Source: an uncultured Lachnospiraceae bacterium (GTDB taxonomy: Bacteria > Bacillota > Clostridia > Lachnospirales > Lachnospiraceae). From it: a DNA stretch of 15,575 nt. The stretch is taken from contig CAMWOK010000032.1 in the NCBI GenBank assembly GCA_947175845.1, positions 1 through 15,575 on the forward strand, in the 5' to 3' direction. The position numbers and the translations under genes are program-made. The notes beneath the pieces are model-generated. The model ran no database searches and was not told where the DNA came from. It saw only the letters and a program-made list of their open reading frames with translations. Below are positions 1-7,950 of the stretch, piece by piece (position 1 is the first letter of the stretch; each line of letters begins with the position of its first letter).

Positions 1-1
1 C

Positions 2-868
2 GGCGGGGGATCTTCTATGGATACAGCCAAGGCAATCGGTATCATCATCAACAATCCCGAATTTGAAGATGTTGTGAGTCTCGAGGGAGTTGCACCGACT
101 AAGAACAAATGTGTGCCTATTTTCGCAGTGCCGACCACAGCGGGAACAGCGGCGGAAGTGACGATCAACTATGTTATCACGGACGTTTCAAAGAACCGCA
201 AGATGGTGTGCGTGGACCCGAAAGACATTCCGGTTGTGGCATTTGTGGACCCTGAGATGATGGCAACCATGCCTAAGGGACTGACAGCGGCAACTGGTAT
301 GGATGCGCTCACACACGCGATCGAGGGATACATCACAGCGGGCGCGTGGGAGCTGTCCGACATGTTCCACCTCAAGGCAATCGAGATCATCGCGCGCTCG
401 CTAAGAGGTGCGGTTGACAACACACCGGAGGGCAGGACAGATATGGCACTTGGACAGTACGTTGCAGGTATGGGCTTCTCCAACGTAGGACTTGGAATCG
501 TGCATTCCATGGCACATCCACTCGGCGCGCTGTACGATACGCCGCACGGTGTCGCAAATGCGATTATCCTGCCGACGGTCATGGAGTACAACGCCGAGGC
601 GACAGGCGAGAAGTACCGCGAGATCGCAAGGGCAATGGGCGTACAGGGTGTGGACGGCATGTCCCAGGATGCGTACCGCAAGGCTGCGATCGACGCAGTG
701 AAGAAGCTGTCTCAGGATGTTGGAATCCCGGCAGATCTCAAGGAGATTGTCAAGAGGGAGGACATCCCGTTCCTTGCACAGTCTGCGTATGATGATGCGT
801 GCAGACCGGGCAATCCCAAAGAGACCAGCGTGGAAGATATCACAAAGCTCTACGAGTCATTGATTTAG
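2..868 (+). CDS. fucO: Lactaldehyde reductase / 1,2-propanediol oxidoreductase, iron-dependent alcohol dehydrogenase (5' end outside window)
   Basis: Partial gene: the reading frame is open to the left edge, so about 95 N-terminal residues are missing compared with the usual ~383-residue family. The visible part begins in the nucleotide-binding glycine loop GGGSSMDTAKA. The metal-binding region follows, with GMDALTHAIEGY (Asp and His ligands), then HSMAHPLGALYDTPHGVANA (two further His ligands). The stretches GQYVAGMGFSNVGLG and GEKYREIARAMGV closely resemble E. coli FucO as I remember it, which favours lactaldehyde/propanediol oxidoreductase over a generic butanol dehydrogenase. The expected role is NADH-dependent reduction of L-lactaldehyde to 1,2-propanediol during anaerobic use of fucose or rhamnose, in the cytoplasm. 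No other fucose or rhamnose gene is visible; any partners would lie to the left. The gene ends in TAG and is followed at once by a strong terminator. Family is certain; the exact substrate is probable. Confidence 0.93.
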   Translation, partial: GGGSSMDTAKAIGIIINNPEFEDVVSLEGVAPTKNKCVPIFAVPTTAGTAAEVTINYVITDVSKNRKMVCVDPKDIPVVAFVDPEMMATMPKGLTAATGMDALTHAIEGYITAGAWELSDMFHLKAIEIIARSLRGAVDNTPEGRTDMALGQYVAGMGFSNVGLGIVHSMAHPLGALYDTPHGVANAIILPTVMEYNAEATGEKYREIARAMGVQGVDGMSQDAYRKAAIDAVKKLSQDVGIPADLKEIVKREDIPFLAQSAYDDACRPGNPKETSVEDITKLYESLI

Positions 869-878
869 TTCAGATACG

Positions 879-909
879 AAAAAACGACCGCGTTTGCGGT
901 CGTTTTTTT
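879..909. terminator. Bidirectional Rho-independent terminator between convergent fucO and lrgB
   Basis: A perfect 7-bp GC-rich stem CGACCGC / GCGGTCG (885-891 and 896-902) with a GTTT loop is flanked by an A-run on the left and a run of seven T on the right. The A/T flanks pair too, extending the stem. Read on the plus strand it terminates fucO 11 nt past its stop codon. Read on the minus strand it also ends in a T-run, so it can serve the lrgAB side, about 70 nt past the lrgB stop. Confidence 0.9.
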
Positions 910-916
910 CACGGCG

Positions 917-962
917 TCCCGAGAAGGTATTTGCAGACATCCCGAGAAGGTATTTGCAGACA
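917..962. repeat. Tandem duplication of a 23-bp unit
   Basis: Two identical, directly adjacent 23-bp copies (917-939 and 940-962), beginning TCCCGAGAAGG and ending TTGCAGACA. A degenerate stretch (CCCAGAGGAAG) follows and may be the remains of a third copy. The repeat lies in non-coding DNA between the shared terminator and the lrgB stop. It contains no evident hairpin and no coding sense. Origin and function are unknown. Confidence 0.85.
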
Positions 963-980
963 CCCAGAGGAAGTGTGCCA

Positions 981-1673
981 TCACATCAGATTTGCAAAAA
1001 AGGAAGCCCCGATGACAGTCAGAAGTCCTGCGACGGCGATTGCCAGACTGCTCATGGCGCCTTCCACTTCTCCAAGCTCCATGGCTTTTGCTGTGCCGAT
1101 TGCATGGGAGGCTGTGCCGAGCGCCAGCCCTTTCGCGATTGGCTCCTCGATTCGAAAGAGTTTGCAGACAAAGTCTGCGATGACATTTCCCAGAATTCCA
1201 GTGACGATAATGACGGCTACCGTGATGGTCTGGATGCCGCCCAGCTCCTCGGAGATGCCCATTCCGATCGCGGTGGTGATGGATTTGGGAAGCAGCGTCA
1301 CATACTGCTCGTGGGTCAGGGAGAACAGCTTTGCCAGAACAAGGACGCTTACAAGGCTTGCGAGCACGCCCGCGGTGATTCCGCCGGCGACGGCTTTGAG
1401 ATTCTTTCGGAGCAGACCGAGCTGTTGATACAGGGGGACTGCGAGACAGACCGTGGCGGGTGTCAGCAGGTAGCTGATATACCTGGCACTCTCATTGTAC
1501 TGCGTGTACTCTATATCCAGCAGAAGCAGCACTGCCATGACGCTCACCGTCGCGATCAGCAGCGGATTGAGGACTGCCAGCCTGAATTTTTTCCGGATGA
1601 GGAGCCCGGCCTCGTATGCGGCGAGACTGACGACTGCCCCAAAAAAAACGGAGTCGGCTAGGAATGTTTTCAT
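981..1673 (-). CDS. lrgB: LrgB/CidB-family membrane protein
   Basis: A 230-residue polytopic membrane protein of the LrgB family, which partners LrgA in modulating murein hydrolase activity and autolysis and, in more recent work, in transport of small organic acids such as pyruvate. Family-typical sequence includes KSITTAIGMGISEELGG and LGTASHAIGTAKAMELGEVEGA near the C-terminus. The start chosen is ATG at 1673 (MKTFLADSVFFG). It overlaps the lrgA stop in an ATGA arrangement, has an AAAGGGG element upstream, and gives the usual family length; the frame stays open further upstream but inside lrgA. The 4-nt overlap indicates translational coupling with lrgA. The two-component system immediately upstream suggests envelope-stress regulation. 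Family is certain, physiological role inferred. Confidence 0.92.
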   Translation of the reverse strand: MKTFLADSVFFGAVVSLAAYEAGLLIRKKFRLAVLNPLLIATVSVMAVLLLLDIEYTQYNESARYISYLLTPATVCLAVPLYQQLGLLRKNLKAVAGGITAGVLASLVSVLVLAKLFSLTHEQYVTLLPKSITTAIGMGISEELGGIQTITVAVIIVTGILGNVIADFVCKLFRIEEPIAKGLALGTASHAIGTAKAMELGEVEGAMSSLAIAVAGLLTVIGASFFANLM

Positions 1674-2050
1674 GTGTTTTTTGTCCCCTTTCTCTGTTTT
1701 TTCTGGCGGTCGCTGCGAATCATGCACTGTGTGATCTGCCCGGTCACTGCCATGACAAGGATGGTGGTCAGGATGGTGATCAGGACGACGGGAAGCCAGA
1801 TGGGCTGCAGCGCGGACCAGGAATCCAAAAGGCCGACAGCTGCGGGAATGAACATGACGGGCATAATTTCGATAAGAAAACCTGCGGTCTCTTTTACCTG
1901 TGAGAGCTTCAGGATGCCTGTGCAGAGCGCCAGAAGCATCAGCACCAGCCCGTAGACGCTTGCGGGAATCGGAAGCGGTATCAGGATGTGCAGCAGTTCC
2001 CCGGCAAAGGACACGGCGAGGATAATAATAAATTGTCGCAAAAATTTCAT
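1670..2050 (-). CDS. lrgA: LrgA/CidA-family holin-like membrane protein
   Basis: A small protein of 126 residues with about four membrane segments and a basic C-terminus (RSDRQKKQRKG), as expected for LrgA/CidA holin-like proteins of the cytoplasmic membrane. The motif PIPASVYGLVLMLLAL is characteristic of the family. The start is ATG at 2050 (MKFLRQFIII) because AGGAGA sits 7 nt upstream; the longer frame to 2092 has no such site and adds 14 residues atypical of the family. The stop overlaps the lrgB start by 4 nt. It lies 45 nt downstream of the histidine kinase gene with no terminator between, so it can be cotranscribed with the two-component genes. I infer that LrgA and LrgB act as a pair. 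Confidence 0.92.
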   Translation of the reverse strand: MKFLRQFIIILAVSFAGELLHILIPLPIPASVYGLVLMLLALCTGILKLSQVKETAGFLIEIMPVMFIPAAVGLLDSWSALQPIWLPVVLITILTTILVMAVTGQITQCMIRSDRQKKQRKGTKNT

Positions 2051-2095
2051 AGATTCATCTCCTAACTGGTACAGTGTCGCATTAAGATGCAATGG

Positions 2096-3517
2096 TCAGC
2101 CAGATGGGGCCTCAGTCTTCTCAAGCGTAAAGATAAACTCCGTCCCCACGCCTTCCGTGCTGACGACATTGATGTTCTCATTGTGGGACTGGATGATTTC
2201 CCTGGTGATGGAGAGTCCCAGCCCGGTTCCTTTCTTGTCCTTGCCGCGGGAGAGATCGGTCTTGTAGAAGCGGTCCCAGATGAGCCGGATGCTGTCCTTG
2301 GGGATGCCGATGCCGTTGTCCTTCACGGATACAAGCAGCTTGTTGGACTTCTCCACCGTCTCGATCTTGATGGACGAGTTTTTGTGGCTGAACTTGATGG
2401 CATTGTCCACCAGATTGTAGAGTACCTGCTGGATTTTGACCATGTCCGCGTTCACGTACATCTCGTCGCCGGTGAGGACGAGCTCTATGGCGATCAGCCG
2501 CTGGCGGCAGGTGCCCTCGAAGGACATTGCCGTGTTTTTGATGACCTGGTTGATGTCGAAGCTGCTGCGGTCGAGAATGATGCCTTTGGTTGTCAGGTTG
2601 TTGAGTGTGAGCAGCGAGTTTGTCAGCTTTGTCAGGCGGTCGGTCTCGTTCAGGACGACGCCAATGTACTTCTCATGCATCTCGGGCGGAATCGTGCCGT
2701 CGAGCATTGCCTCGAGGTAGCCGCGCATGGAGGTGAGCGGTGAGCGGAAGTCATGAGAGATGTTTGCCACGAGCCGTTTCTGGTTGTCCTCGCTCTTTGC
2801 GATTTCGCTTGCCATGTAAGCGAGGGAGGCGGCGAGATAGCCGATCTCATCCTCGCTGTCGAGCTGAAATTCATACCGGAAATTGCCGATGGCGTACTGT
2901 TCTGTCGCGTGTGTAATTTTGCGCAGCGGCAGATAGACCATCTCTGTAAAAAAGAGCAGGATGATGAGCGACAGCAGAAACAGTATGATCAGCGTGATGT
3001 AGGAAATATTCAGCAGTGAGTTGCAGGAGGCCTGCAGGCCGTCGACGGACGCGTGGATGACCACGTAGCCCTTCACCTTGTACTGGGAGGTGATCGGCGC
3101 GAAGGCCGACAGCATTTCCTCGTCGAACATGCCAAAGAAATTTCCGGTTGTATAAAAGGAATTTCCGGTTATCGTGGGGCTGAAATTGGGGATTGTAGTG
3201 GGATTTTCAATCTCGAGCGGAGCGCTGGAATCCAGCACAATCAGCCCCGACGGATTGACAATCCAGACCGAGGCGTCCAGGAAGGTGCCGATTGCCTCAA
3301 TCTGGCGCCACACGGACTCGAGCGTGATTTCGTTGTTGTAGAGATCCGCGGCGTAGGAGTCGGCGATCAGCAGTGCTTCCTTGTACAGGGAGTCTGCGCG
3401 CTCGCGCTTCATGTGCTCGAGTGTCATGCTCGATGTGAAGGTTGCGACGACGATAAAACCAAAAAATGCAAAGATAAAATATGCAAGTACAAATTTTAAG
3501 TACAGTGTCCGCTTCAA
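2096..3517 (-). CDS. Membrane sensor histidine kinase (HAMP-HisKA-HATPase)
   Basis: A 473-residue classical sensor kinase. Residues 8-28 form the first membrane segment, ~30-170 an extracytoplasmic sensing region of probable dCache/PAS-like type, and ~171-191 the second membrane segment. A HAMP linker follows (~192-245), then the dimerisation domain with phospho-accepting His255 in ANISHDFRSPLTSMRGYLEA, and the ATP-binding domain with an N-box (LYNLVDNAIKFSHK), G1 (KDNGIGIP), F-box (DRFYK) and G2 (GTGLGLSI). The start codon is TTG at 3517, preceded by GAGG about 9 nt upstream; no in-frame ATG gives a full first membrane segment. It lies 61 nt after the response regulator gene, its obvious partner, and 45 nt before lrgA. 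The kinase belongs to the PhoR/WalK-like class, not the LytS class usually linked to lrgAB. The signal sensed is unknown. Confidence 0.93.
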   Translation of the reverse strand: MKRTLYLKFVLAYFIFAFFGFIVVATFTSSMTLEHMKRERADSLYKEALLIADSYAADLYNNEITLESVWRQIEAIGTFLDASVWIVNPSGLIVLDSSAPLEIENPTTIPNFSPTITGNSFYTTGNFFGMFDEEMLSAFAPITSQYKVKGYVVIHASVDGLQASCNSLLNISYITLIILFLLSLIILLFFTEMVYLPLRKITHATEQYAIGNFRYEFQLDSEDEIGYLAASLAYMASEIAKSEDNQKRLVANISHDFRSPLTSMRGYLEAMLDGTIPPEMHEKYIGVVLNETDRLTKLTNSLLTLNNLTTKGIILDRSSFDINQVIKNTAMSFEGTCRQRLIAIELVLTGDEMYVNADMVKIQQVLYNLVDNAIKFSHKNSSIKIETVEKSNKLLVSVKDNGIGIPKDSIRLIWDRFYKTDLSRGKDKKGTGLGLSITREIIQSHNENINVVSTEGVGTEFIFTLEKTEAPSG

Positions 3518-3578
3518 TTGAAAATCCTCATTACAGTAGTAAAATCAAAAATAAACAGCTGCGTGGTTCAGGCCCGCT

Positions 3579-4283
3579 CTACAGAGACTTGACCTCGAAT
3601 TTGTATCCCACGCCCCAGATTGTGGAGATGCGCCAGGATTCGTGATCCTTTATCTTCTCGCGCAGGCGCTTGATGTGCACGTCAACTGTGCGGGTGTCGC
3701 CGATATAGTCGTATCCCCATATCTGATTCAGGAGCTGGTCCCGCGTGTATACGTGGTTGGGGGAGGCCGCCAGGAAATAGAGCAGCTCAAGCTCTTTGGG
3801 CGGCATCTCCACCGTCCTCCCGTGGTAAATGACGGAGTAGTTGGTGAGATTGATGGTCAGGTCCGGGTAGGAGACCTGCTTGGCGTCGGAGACGGGCTGC
3901 GCGGGCGCCGCGGCTTTGTAGCGGCGCAGAACAGCCTTCACGCGCGCCACCAGCTCCTTTGTGTCAAACGGTTTTTCCAGATAATCGTCTGCACCGAGCT
4001 CGAGGCCGAGCACCTTGTCAAACACTTCGCCCTTTGCGGACAGCATGATGATCGGTGTCTGCGCCTTCTGGCGCACCTCGCGGCACACCTGGTATCCGTC
4101 AATGCCTGGGAGCATCAGGTCGAGCAGGATCAGGTCCGGCGAAAATCCGCCCAATTCCTGGAGGGCGGATTCACCGTCGTACACAATTTTTGTCTCAAAA
4201 CATTCCTTTGTCATATATAAGGAAATCAGTTCTGCGATATTTTCGTCGTCATCTACAATCAGTATTTTTTGTTTGTTAGCCAT
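3579..4283 (-). CDS. OmpR/PhoB-family response regulator
   Basis: A 234-residue transcription regulator. The receiver domain (~5-118) has the acidic pocket D11-D13, phospho-accepting Asp55 in LILLDLMLPG, the switch Thr/Ser region (PIIMLSAKG) and the conserved Lys in LEKPFD. A short Ala/Pro-rich linker (AAAPAQP) leads to a winged-helix DNA-binding domain (~135-231) with the recognition signature GDTRTVDVHIKRLREKI and the closing GVGYKFE. The start is ATG at 4283 with GAGG 8 nt upstream. It is encoded immediately before its histidine kinase and 39 nt after mutS2, so it may be cotranscribed with mutS2. Likely targets include the downstream lrgAB genes, but no binding site could be identified by eye. 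Family assignment is certain; the regulon is inference. Confidence 0.95.
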   Translation of the reverse strand: MANKQKILIVDDDENIAELISLYMTKECFETKIVYDGESALQELGGFSPDLILLDLMLPGIDGYQVCREVRQKAQTPIIMLSAKGEVFDKVLGLELGADDYLEKPFDTKELVARVKAVLRRYKAAAPAQPVSDAKQVSYPDLTINLTNYSVIYHGRTVEMPPKELELLYFLAASPNHVYTRDQLLNQIWGYDYIGDTRTVDVHIKRLREKIKDHESWRISTIWGVGYKFEVKSL

Positions 4284-4322
4284 TCTTTAATCCTCTACTG
4301 GAAATCTCTTTTCTATTTTTAA

Positions 4323-6728
4323 TTATTTGAAATCCACGATTGTCACGCCGGCATCCCCTTCTCCGTACTCGCCCAGGTGAAAGGATTTCACGTAGGAAAT
4401 GCGTTTCAGGTACTGCTGGACTGCCTGCCTGAGCGCGCCGGTTCCCTTGCCGTGCACGATGCGCACGCTGGGGGCGTGGGACAGGTAGGCGTCGTCGAGG
4501 TACTTGTCGAGCTCGGAGAGCGCCTCGTCAACCTTCTTGCCAAGCAGGTTGATCTCGGGTGAGAGCGTGGCGGCCTTGGACATTCCGATACTGCCGCCTG
4601 AGCTTCTTTTTTGGCCGGAGGAGCCGCCGCCTTTTTTGAAGGCGGAAGATCCGGACAGTGCATCCTCGTTTATCAGCACCAGGTCCTTGATGTTGACCTT
4701 GGAGCGGATGATGCCGCACTGTACGAACAGATCACCCTTCGCGTCCGGGCGGGAGGAGACAGTGCCCTTTAAGCCCATGGACACTACTTTGACCATGTCG
4801 CCGGGTTTGATCTGGGTCGGCTTTAAGATCTTGTGTGTCGGTTTTTCCTGTGCCGTGGAAAGCTTTGTGTTTTTCTCCGCGATCTTGTCGCGCACTTTGG
4901 TGCGGGCTTTCTCCAGTTCCTGGATGGAAGTCTTTCCGACGCTGACTTTCTGGAAGTCCCGGATGGTCTCGTCCGCGACATCCTTCGCCTCCTGCAGGAT
5001 TTTGCGCGCCTCCTCGTTGGCTTCGCGCAGGATTTTGTCCTTCTGTGCGTCGAGGCGTTCCTGTTTCTGTTCGAGTTTCTTTTTCAGGGACTCGATCTCT
5101 TCTTTGTATCGCTGGATTTCACTGCGCTCGCTCTCTATCGTGCGCCTGCTGGCCTCAAGGTCGGTCAGAAGGTCCTCAAAGCTCTCGTCCTCCTCGCTGA
5201 TGTGCTCTTTCGCGGAGGCGATAATCTCATCCGGCAGGCCGAGTTTTGACGAGATGGCAAAGGCGTTGCTCTTGCCGGGAATGCCGATGAGCAGCCGATA
5301 GGTCGGGCGCAGCGTCTCCACGTCGAACTCGCAGCAGGCGTTCTCCACGTAGGAGGTTGTGAGCGCAAACACTTTGAGCTCACTGTAGTGCGTGGTTGCC
5401 ATGGTGCGGATGCCCTTGTCATGCAGGTGCTTTAAGATGGCGATCGCGAGCGCTGCGCCCTCTGTCGGATCGGTTCCGGCACCGAGTTCGTCGAAGATAC
5501 AGAGCGAATTTTCATCTGCATTTTTCAGGATGGAGATGGTGTTGGTCATGTGGGCGGAGAAGGTGGACAGGTTCTGCTCAATGCTCTGCTCGTCGCCAAT
5601 GTCCGCGTACACCTCTGTGAACACGCCAAGCTCGGAGCGGTCGAGCGCGGGAATGTGCAGCCCCGCCTGCCCCATCAGCGCAAAGAGTCCGACCGTCTTT
5701 AAGGACACGGTCTTTCCGCCGGTGTTGGGGCCGGTCACGACCAGCAGGCCAAAGTCCTTTCCGAGATTGATGTCGATGGGGACGACCTTTTTCTTGTCCA
5801 AAAGCGGGTGGCGTCCCTTGCGGATGTTGATATAGCGGTCTTTGTTGAAGAGCGGGCGCGACGCGTTCATGTCAATGGCAAGCCCGGCCTTGGCAAAGAT
5901 AAAGTCAAGCCTGGTCAGCAGGCGGAAATTGTTGGCAAGCTCCTGTGTGTGTGCGCCTGCGCTGGCGCTCAGCTCGGCAAGAATGCGCTCGATCTCCGCC
6001 TTTTCCTTTAAGTCAAGTTCCTTGAGCTGGTTGTTGAGTTCCACCACGACGGCAGGCTCGATAAAGAGCGTGGAGCCGGTGGAGGACTGGTCGTGCACCA
6101 TGCCGGGCACATTGCCCTTGTGCTCGGACTTGACGGGAATGCAGTAGCGGTTGTTGCGCATGGTGATCACGGCATCCTGCAGGTATGTCCTGCTGCTGCC
6201 GTTCACCATGTTCGTGAGCTGGCTGTGTATTTTTTCGTTGGTCAGATTGATGCTGCGCCGGATGTGCTTGAGCGTGGGGCTTGCGTCGTCGGCAATTTCC
6301 TCCTCGGAGAGAATGCAGCGGTTAATCTCATTCTGCAGCGGTGTCAGCGGTTCAAGGTTTGCAAAGTACTCCTGTAAGCTGTCGGCAATCTCCTCGTCGT
6401 GTTCTGAGCGGGCGAAGGCCTTTGCCCGCGTGGCACAGGCGAGGGAGGCTGATATTTTCAGCAGTTCGACAGCGGAGAGGGCGCTTCCGATCTCCAGCGA
6501 TTTGACGCTGAAGCTGATGTCCTTGTTTCCGCTGAAATGGATGCGTCCGCCTTTGACCAGGCGGGTGAAAGCGTCAGCAGTCTGCTGCTGCGCCTCCTCA
6601 ATTTTTTGGATGTCTGTCATCGGCGTCAGCTTCTGGCACAGCTCCTTTCCGGGAGCCGAGCTTGCCTTGTCGACGAGCAGATTGATAATTTTATGATATT
6701 CGAGTATTCGTAATGCTTTGTTGTTCAT
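4323..6728 (-). CDS. mutS2: MutS2 ATPase/endonuclease with C-terminal Smr domain
   Basis: An 801-residue MutS2, close to the usual ~785. It has a core and clamp region (1-320) and an ABC-type ATPase with Walker A GPNTGGKT (333-340) and Walker B/signature CIFDELGAGTDPTEGAA. A long charged coiled coil follows (~515-620, rich in E/K/R), then a KOW-like segment (~640-690, KPGDMVKVVSMGLKGTV), a Ser/Gly/Lys linker (KKGGGSSGQKRSSGGS) and a C-terminal Smr domain (~725-801) with VRIVHGKGTGALR. MutS2 was first described as limiting homologous recombination, and in Bacillus it is now linked to recognising collided ribosomes. The first Smr motif reads INLLG instead of the LDxRG seen in many Smr proteins. 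The start is ATG at 6728 with GGAGG 7 nt upstream. The preceding gene on the strand ends 65 nt upstream with no terminator visible. Confidence 0.96.
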   Translation of the reverse strand: MNNKALRILEYHKIINLLVDKASSAPGKELCQKLTPMTDIQKIEEAQQQTADAFTRLVKGGRIHFSGNKDISFSVKSLEIGSALSAVELLKISASLACATRAKAFARSEHDEEIADSLQEYFANLEPLTPLQNEINRCILSEEEIADDASPTLKHIRRSINLTNEKIHSQLTNMVNGSSRTYLQDAVITMRNNRYCIPVKSEHKGNVPGMVHDQSSTGSTLFIEPAVVVELNNQLKELDLKEKAEIERILAELSASAGAHTQELANNFRLLTRLDFIFAKAGLAIDMNASRPLFNKDRYINIRKGRHPLLDKKKVVPIDINLGKDFGLLVVTGPNTGGKTVSLKTVGLFALMGQAGLHIPALDRSELGVFTEVYADIGDEQSIEQNLSTFSAHMTNTISILKNADENSLCIFDELGAGTDPTEGAALAIAILKHLHDKGIRTMATTHYSELKVFALTTSYVENACCEFDVETLRPTYRLLIGIPGKSNAFAISSKLGLPDEIIASAKEHISEEDESFEDLLTDLEASRRTIESERSEIQRYKEEIESLKKKLEQKQERLDAQKDKILREANEEARKILQEAKDVADETIRDFQKVSVGKTSIQELEKARTKVRDKIAEKNTKLSTAQEKPTHKILKPTQIKPGDMVKVVSMGLKGTVSSRPDAKGDLFVQCGIIRSKVNIKDLVLINEDALSGSSAFKKGGGSSGQKRSSGGSIGMSKAATLSPEINLLGKKVDEALSELDKYLDDAYLSHAPSVRIVHGKGTGALRQAVQQYLKRISYVKSFHLGEYGEGDAGVTIVDFK

Positions 6729-6793
6729 GGTAATCCTCCATCACTGCGCAGATGAGTCAATGACAGTTCGGGTCAGTGCTCTGCCGCAGCGTC

Positions 6794-7927
6794 TCAGTAA
6801 ATCCCCCGGATCCCTGTATCGGTGTCGAGGGTGTTCATGTTGTAGAGCAGAAGTACATTCTGTATCTCCGGATGCTCTGACAAAAATGAGGACGGGCCGT
6901 CTCTGTAGTACCGTGTGTCAAACACATAGATGGTGCTGTAGTGGTGTGCAAGAAACGGCACCATGGAGTTTGCGTAGCTGTCCTTTATCAGCATGAGCGA
7001 CTCCTGGGAGGCGGCGTTTTGGTTCTCGATCTTTATCAGCGGATGAATATTGTTGAGGAAGAGAGAGTACTTGTCCTTCTCGTCCAGATAATCCAGGTTG
7101 TACAGGCTGTCCGTGACCTCGCCTGTGTCCAGGTAGGTGACGGTGAGGTCATCTGCCGGGTTGGTGTACAGGGTGATGGAATCCTTCTTGTGGCTGTAAT
7201 CGTTCACCCTTGAGTACAGAGTGCCCGCAAACGCTTCGGTGACGGTCTGTGCGGTCAGGGAGTCCAGTGACACAGGCGTCAGTTTTTTGGCGTCGCAGTA
7301 TGCGAGATAGGCGCAGTATGCGCCCAGTGTTGTCCAGTGGTGGTCGGTGCGGTAGTACAGCTGTCCCTGGGAGGCGTTGTCCGCAAGCCAGCGCGCACAG
7401 TCGACGGAGGGGATCCCGGAGGCGCTGTAGATTGCCTGCGCGGTCTCCATCTGGCTGGACGCGGGCGCATTTTGCGGAAGCTTGTCGCTGTATATTGTGA
7501 CGGCGGTTGGCACCAGCATCAGCTTTACATCGACGCTTGTCCTGTCAATTTTCTGATAGAAACTGACAAGTGTGTCAGTTATGCGCGCCGTGTTCTGCGG
7601 CGCTGCGTAGGATTCTATCAGATAGTCGTCGTCTGCGATATACACCTGGTTGATCGCGCGTCTGCCGCTGGCAATTTCCGCCTGGCTCTTCAGACCCACG
7701 AAAAAGTCCCGCATTGGAAAATGATCGGCGAGCCAGTCGTTCAGGGACGCAGTGTATTCGCCGCCCAGCACTGCCTTTGCAGAAAGGGCCGGGAATTTTG
7801 TGAGATATCTGTTTTCATTTTCAGAAAACTCTTTTTTGGGGCTGACGATAAGGCACACGGACAGCGTCAGGACGACGAGGCAGAGTGCGCATACGACAGC
7901 ACGTTTTATGTTCATATTTGTAATCAT
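6794..7927 (-). CDS. DHHW-family protein, AlgX/AlgJ-like extracytoplasmic acyltransferase
   Basis: A 377-residue protein with one N-terminal membrane anchor or signal (residues ~8-28) and an extracytoplasmic SGNH-like domain. The family-naming motif TDHHW lies at 194-198 (Asp195, His196/His197). A candidate nucleophile, Ser317, sits in LIKDSYANS, matching the Asp-His...Ser layout of alginate O-acetyltransferases AlgJ/AlgX. Other family marks are SENENRYLTKFP near the N-terminus and LNDWLADHFPMRDFF (~62-76). The likely role is transfer of an acyl group, delivered across the membrane by the neighbouring MBOAT protein, onto a surface polysaccharide or wall polymer. It lies 23 nt after the MBOAT stop. 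The start at 7927 has only a weak AGG upstream; ATG at 7915 is an alternative. Acceptor polymer unknown. Confidence 0.88.
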   Translation of the reverse strand: MITNMNIKRAVVCALCLVVLTLSVCLIVSPKKEFSENENRYLTKFPALSAKAVLGGEYTASLNDWLADHFPMRDFFVGLKSQAEIASGRRAINQVYIADDDYLIESYAAPQNTARITDTLVSFYQKIDRTSVDVKLMLVPTAVTIYSDKLPQNAPASSQMETAQAIYSASGIPSVDCARWLADNASQGQLYYRTDHHWTTLGAYCAYLAYCDAKKLTPVSLDSLTAQTVTEAFAGTLYSRVNDYSHKKDSITLYTNPADDLTVTYLDTGEVTDSLYNLDYLDEKDKYSLFLNNIHPLIKIENQNAASQESLMLIKDSYANSMVPFLAHHYSTIYVFDTRYYRDGPSSFLSEHPEIQNVLLLYNMNTLDTDTGIRGIY

Positions 7928-7950
7928 ATCAATGAAACCTGTATATTAAT

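Noticed and set aside
799..1661. Plus-strand open frames running through the terminator and lrgB
   Set aside because: They cross a strong terminator and lie antisense to lrgB; no domain or ribosome binding site.
1674..1727. Longer N-terminus for lrgB starting at 1727
   Set aside because: It lies inside lrgA, adds 18 charged residues atypical of LrgB, and has a worse ribosome binding site than the ATG at 1673 that overlaps the lrgA stop.
2051..2092. Longer N-terminus for lrgA starting at 2092
   Set aside because: No ribosome binding site in front of it, while the ATG at 2050 has AGGAGA at ideal distance and gives the family length.
4504..5301. 265-codon plus-strand open frame opposite mutS2
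   Set aside because: Ser/Arg/Phe-rich antisense shadow of a strongly conserved mutS2 with no family resemblance and no ribosome binding site.
6729..6793. TTGACT on the minus strand upstream of mutS2 as a promoter
   Set aside because: No -10-like hexamer at 16-18 nt spacing.
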